From contig CAKAKS010000031.1 in the NCBI GenBank assembly GCA_916700875.1, positions 6,960,977 through 7,024,976 of the forward strand: a stretch of 64,000 nt of DNA, in the 5' to 3' direction. The translations under genes were made by a program, and so were the position numbers. This stretch comes from Sebastes aleutianus. Its lineage: Eukaryota > Chordata > Actinopteri > Perciformes > Sebastidae. Under the pieces are notes generated by a model, which had not been told where the DNA came from, made no database searches, and saw nothing but the letters and a program-made list of their open reading frames with translations. How positions within the stretch are numbered: position 1 is the stretch's first letter; the number at the start of each line of letters is the position of its first letter. Positions 59,437 through 64,000 of the stretch are shown here, in pieces.

Positions 59437-61803
59437 TGTATAAGTACAGTATATATACAGTAATACTGTATGAGTAGAGATCATAATGGATTTATATTCA
59501 TATATGCATAAATTTTTTGCATCTACTTACGTGTATATATATGTGCACATTGAGAGCTACAATAAATCAAATTTCTTACATATGCATGTAACATATTTGG
59601 TCAATAAATCTGATTCTGATTCTGAGAGCGGACATGTCCCTATTCCTTATAATGGTAAGCACGATAACCAATTTCATCATAGTGTGTTATTAGCTAGATT
59701 GATATTAATGCATATAATGCATGGAATAGCATTCACACAAGGTAGAAGAAACACCCCATTTCTCCTCCTCCTTCTGAAACCGAACCTACAGCCTCGGCTC
59801 TGCCAGCGGTGCACACGAGACTCTTCGTAATTGGCGTTCTAACACTTCAGAGATGAAGTGCCGACACCTTGCCCCCGTGACCCTGCATAACAACGTTACC
59901 GTATATAAACCTCACACTTCACCAAGCACAACCACTGCGCATGTGTGGAAGAAGACGCAGAGAAAAAGAAAAGAAAAACCGAGAGAAAGAGATCCGATCT
60001 GTCCACCTGCAGCATTGTCAGTGCATCTGTCCTGTCGGTGTGTATATCTGCAGCTGCTCACTCCACTGAGCACTCAATCACTGGCTTGTGCTGAGTTTTT
60101 GTGTCCGACTTTGAGCAAGAGGAGTGTGTGTGTGTGTTAGTGCGTGTGTCGCAGGGTCACCCAAGCGGAAGCTGATCAACACGCCGAGTGCATTAACACC
60201 AGCGCTGTGTGTGTTTGTGACGTGTGTCTGCATGCACGATCCACTCTCCTCACAAATCCTCCAGGTCATGCCACTTGTGCTCGGAGTGAAGCTTTTCGTG
60301 AGCTCAAGCTTTTAATTTTTTAGTGGCTCGTATGCTTGTTAACTTAACCTCCGAGTGACCTCGGTGATGTCAGTCTACTCGGGGGGCCGCCAAGCCCGGC
60401 CCCCTTTTTATTTTTTTTCTCCTTCTCAACCAGCCCACAAAATGTCTGAGCGATGAATTCAATGATAGGAATGGGATGTAATTACAGAAGCAACATGAAA
60501 AAGCCTCGGTCTTTGCATAGCACGATATTCCCAGCGGGGCAGATTAACGTGATAGGGATGCTTTGGATAATGCATTGTGCTGCGCGTGCTATCTTGGTCT
60601 CTAGGGACACCTTTTAACGTGTTAACAAGCTTGTAAATATTTTTTCAATTTCAAACCGTATTCCTTCCATAATTAACAGCGGTTCGATAATTAACGCTGG
60701 GTTAATTATAGAAGGTTTGTTGAAGTTAATGGTAACATTTGGAAGGTCTGCAGCACATTTTCCTCTTTCTTCTTTCTGATCCCTTTTGTTGGATATTACA
60801 AATGCGGAGATGGATGGAGAGCGACAGAGCAGCAGAGAGCGGGAACAGCGGGAGCCGCTAATGTAAATGCAGATGAAAAGGATCGTATATTCCCCTAAAC
60901 AGAGAACACATGCTGGCGCTGTGGCCTCTGGATCTTGTCTCTGTGGAGAGCCGGCTACAGCATCCCCCTGAACTCCTCATGTCGTACCGGATCACAGCAA
61001 GAAAGGAAAGGGAGAGGGAAGGAAGGAGGAGTGGAGGGATTGCATTTGACATTCAGCCCCCCTCCTCCCCCCCAGTCATCCATTTAACCCTGCCACCGCG
61101 GCTGGTGCAATATTAATGCCCTTAAACGCAGATGAGGTGAAAATGTGTCTGAAGGAGCGGATCCCTGTAGGGAGGGCAGCTGCATGCATGCACGGGGTTA
61201 TGAACACACACACACACACACGGATACTGCACATGTGGATATTCAAACACACCTGCACAAGTCATACTAATTCGTTTCGAGGCATTTACATTCAGTTGGT
61301 CTTTTCAGCCAGATGTATGGATGTGTAGAGTCTACTATACTATACATGATCTATCCAGCAGCCGGCCTGCCTGAGTGTTTGAGCAGGCTCTGTTTGAAAC
61401 TGAAACAGGCTTAGCGGAGATTTAGGGATCAAGGTGTGTTTATGTGAAATCCTAAACCAGCTCAAATGCTGGGCTATTCCGCCAAATACCCCCTGAATAC
61501 TTGCTCGTGTGGCCCGGGCCCTTTGCACTCCGAGTGGAATGTTGATCTGAGAGGGAAGAGGAGGCAGGTGAGAGTTGAGGGGTGAGGGCAGGAAATCGAT
61601 TTAGTCCCATGTTACCTGAATAATGAATGAGGCGCACTGTCCAGAGATCGCAGGGCTGTAGCTGGCAGGTGTTACAAAGAGACATGGGTGTTTTTTGAGT
61701 CGGCATCGCTTTGAGTTTAACATGTTTTTTTGTGTGCATTTTCAATTTGTGCGTAAAAAAACCTGAGTGGAAATGCCAGAAATTACAGCCGTGTTAGTGG
61801 CTT
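59437..61803. other. Intronic DNA, mostly unique
   Basis: Short TG/CA repeats occur at 60124-60139 and 61206-61221. The ATAATTAAC triplet lies at 60669-60709. No exon was recognised. Confidence 0.45.
60669..60709. promoter_or_regulatory. Triplet of ATAATTAAC sites (possible homeodomain cluster)
   Basis: Three exact copies of the same 9-mer lie within 41 bp: ATAATTAAC at 60669 and 60687, and its reverse complement GTTAATTAT at 60701. TAATTA cores are bound by homeodomain proteins, and GTTAATNATTAAC is the HNF1 palindrome, of which each site carries one half plus extra. No enhancer activity can be read from sequence alone. Confidence 0.3.
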
Positions 61804-62421
61804 TGTAAGACCAGTGGGCTACCTCCGGGTCTGAAAAGTGAAGCCAATGCGGAAGTGCCTTAAACTCGCATTCTTTCTAACAGCCAGCAGGGGGCGACGC
61901 CTCTGGTTGCAAAAAAAAGTCAGATTGTATAGAAGTCTATGAGAAAATGAGCCTACTTCTCACTTGATTTATTACCTCAGTAAACATTGTAAACATGAGT
62001 TTATCTCAATCACTAGTTTCAAGTCTTCTTCAATACAGCATGATGTTCATTCAGTAAATTATGGTCCCATTTAGAGTCAAATAGACTATAAAGCAGGGGA
62101 TGCTTTAGGGCGTGGCTAGCTTGTGATTGACAGGTCGCTACCACGGCGTTGTCCAATCTGGGAGTTGTCTGTGTTTTCTTCTTACAACTTTAACCCTTTC
62201 ACAGTGTGTTTTCAGTTCATGAAATTTAATTGTAACATTTTGGTCGCCTAAAAATGTCTTATTCAGCGTTGGTTTGTACTTAGCTCCACCCTCTCGTGTT
62301 ACTTCTGGTTGCAAAAAACGAAGATGGCGACGACCAAAATTCTGAACTCGAGGCTTAAAAACCAATGGGTGACATCACGGTGACTACATCCACTTCTTAT
62401 ATACAGTTAATGTGTGAGACC
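61804..62421 (+). mobile_element. R5 element, copy 5 (near full length) with target duplication
   Basis: The element is 61813-62412, starting AGTGGGCTACCTCCGGGTCT and ending TATATACAGTTAATG. It is flanked by TGTAAGACC (61804-61812) and TGTGAGACC (62413-62421), 8 of 9 bases the same. The body carries all R5 landmarks, including GCCAGCAGGGGGCGACGCC. No transposase frame is present. Confidence 0.9.
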
Positions 62422-62431
62422 ATTTTAATTT

Positions 62432-62580
62432 AGGGAGTCAACATGCTAACATTTGCTAATTAGTAGTAAATACAAAGTACAGCTAAGGTTGATGGGAATG
62501 TCATTAGTTTTGAAAGTATTTTGTAATAAATCAGAGTATTGGAGTCTGGACCAAAGTGGTGGACCAATCGACCAGCCATC
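62432..62580 (+). repeat. R6 fragment
   Basis: CAACATGCTAACATTTGCTA, GTACAGCTAAGGTTGATGGG and TCTGGACCAAAGTGGTGGAC are R6 landmarks. Internal R6 sequence is missing between AGAGTATTGGA and GTCTGGACC. Confidence 0.65.
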
Positions 62581-64000
62581 CCAAAAATTGCATATTCATA
62601 AAGAGAAGGGTGTGATAATGGCTGATGTGAAAATATTTCTCTAATAGGCTACATCTTGACTTTGTACCTGCTTTTGCTTCCTCTATTGTAGACGAAGCAT
62701 TCAGTTCTCTGCTAAACTCCTCTGGAAAGCCCCAAAACACCCCACTGGATCAGCAGAGACATATTTAAATGCAGCAATGAAATGCTGTGATGTATCAGAG
62801 TTACAGCTGCTCTGATTCATTGTGTAAGCCTGTAACGTCCTTGTGAATATATTCACTTATTCTCATTTTGTTTTGCTTTGCGCAACATTTGAATGGAAGC
62901 ATAACTATAATGACCTCTCTAGCACAGTACATCAGGGAGCAGCATACTTGTGTCAAAGTGGGCCACACCTTTTAGCCCAGTTCCAACCCCCAAAACCTTC
63001 ACCTCATCCCACCCCGAGCAGGCTGAGCAAAGAGTCCCACATTGCTTTTGAAGCTGGACAGAGTGGCCACAAAACTGCCGCTGGATGAGCTCTCTGTGTT
63101 CTCGAAACCCAATTCAGCTGCCGCAGTAACAGCGAGTGCTCCCAGCGATTTCATATTCTGTTTTATTCTGTGAAAAGGCGTGTTCGAGGCGTCTCGGGGA
63201 TTGATGGAAGTAGTCGTGGCGGCGGTGGTGAAGGGGAGAGGGGAAGTGCCAAACAAGAGAAGAGGGCTTTGGGGAGGGTAGTGAGCGCAAGGCAACTCTG
63301 TAACGCTCTGCAACTTTAACTGTCGCTGAGTGCAGAAAGAGCAAGAAGTTATTCTGTACCCCAAATACTTACCATTAAGTCCCTCTGAACCTCTGGGAGC
63401 ATTCTGCTGTCACCACCGCCCTCGGCTGGCTTTTACGGGGTGTCTTGCTTGGATGTTTTATTGACATGCGGGTTAAAAAAAACACAGCACAATCAGTCGT
63501 GCGAGTGAATGTAACAGATTTGAACTTGTGACACCTCTGGGGTGTGAAGGGAGGGGTATGGAAAGACTTTCAGATGGGTGGGGTCACCAGCGTTGGTCAT
63601 ACCACAGTACTGGATGAGGTCAGTGCTGCCCATAGCACCTCTCCCACATTGAGAGCTGAAAACCACGCAGTACAAACATTCACTTTCAAGCACAACTCCC
63701 AAGAAAACACAAAAATGAGGGAGTGCCTTTTTTTCGAGGCAATGCCCTGTGAGTGACCTCTCCCTTTTTCACAGCTACTGTACTCTCACACATGCCTCTG
63801 TCACAATTACTTTCACATCACAACGCAGACAAAAACACATGCATGCACACACGTATGCGCTCTCATGAGGATGTTTCCTGCACAGGCAGCGGTGATGGGG
63901 TGACAAAGACTAGGGCTAATATTGGCTCTTAATATTTGATGTGCTGAGAGCAGCTTAGTGTGTGTTTTTCATCAGGATGTCTCTGCCTCTCCCGCTGTGT
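62581..64000. other. Intronic DNA, unique-looking, to the window end
   Basis: Frames at 62843-63364 and 63493-63756 overlap on both strands and lack exon signals. Nothing recognised. Confidence 0.45.

Noticed and set aside
1..64000. CRISPR arrays, operons, prokaryotic promoters or phage genes
   Set aside because: The direct repeats seen are microsatellites, minisatellites or dispersed elements; there are no spacer-repeat arrays and no dense coding.
1..64000. Endogenous retrovirus or intact transposase
   Set aside because: I found no long terminal repeat pair, no reverse-transcriptase-like frame and no transposase-like frame; the elements here are non-coding.

Overview
The window reads as vertebrate nuclear DNA, most likely from a percomorph (spiny-rayed) teleost. 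Coding density is very low, long CA/TG microsatellites are present, exons are framed by GT/AG splice signals, there is one tRNA-derived SINE, and there are many short DNA-transposon-like repeats of the kind typical of fish. I see no bacterial, plasmid, phage or organellar gene organisation. Repeat labels R1 to R14 are mine; no database was searched, and family relations come from comparing copies inside this window and from general familiarity with fish repeats.

Only one coding segment is well supported: a 5' exon on the + strand. Its leader lies in a GC- and CpG-richer block of about 29.54-30.17 kb. The coding part, 30166-30295, encodes a signal peptide and ends at a phase-1 splice donor. 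The gene should make a secreted or type I membrane protein, but the exon is too short to identify it. No second exon is evident before the window ends, so everything from 30296 to 64000 is probably its first intron. The leader carries a chain of four short upstream ORFs. Three weaker exon-like stretches, one of them readable on both strands (12.64-12.93, 37.98-38.24 and 52.68-52.86 kb), are listed with low confidence.

The rest is intergenic or intronic DNA with dispersed repeats. From 1 to 30 kb there are R1 copies (two forming a large inverted pair at 8.8-10.1 kb), a foldback element (5.70-6.00 kb), a SINE (4.3 kb), a long-TIR element with a minisatellite core (14.31-15.34 kb, second copy at 21.5 kb), R5 copies (23.4 and 25.95 kb) and a composite nested block (27.96-29.36 kb). 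From 30 to 64 kb there are R5 copies (33.0, 34.5 and 61.8 kb), a palindromic element inside another repeat (37.4 kb), a 53-bp minisatellite array (41.5-42.2 kb), R3 copies (44.3 and 47.3 kb), a three-level nest (50.87-51.68 kb) and several hAT-like elements (53.3, 56.7 and 58.9 kb).

I found no operon-like or multi-gene system. The best leads are the chained upstream ORFs, the nested insertions that give a relative age order of families, several families sharing TTAAAG/CTTTAA ends, an exact triplet of ATAATTAAC sites at 60.67 kb, and the unidentified exon-like peptides.
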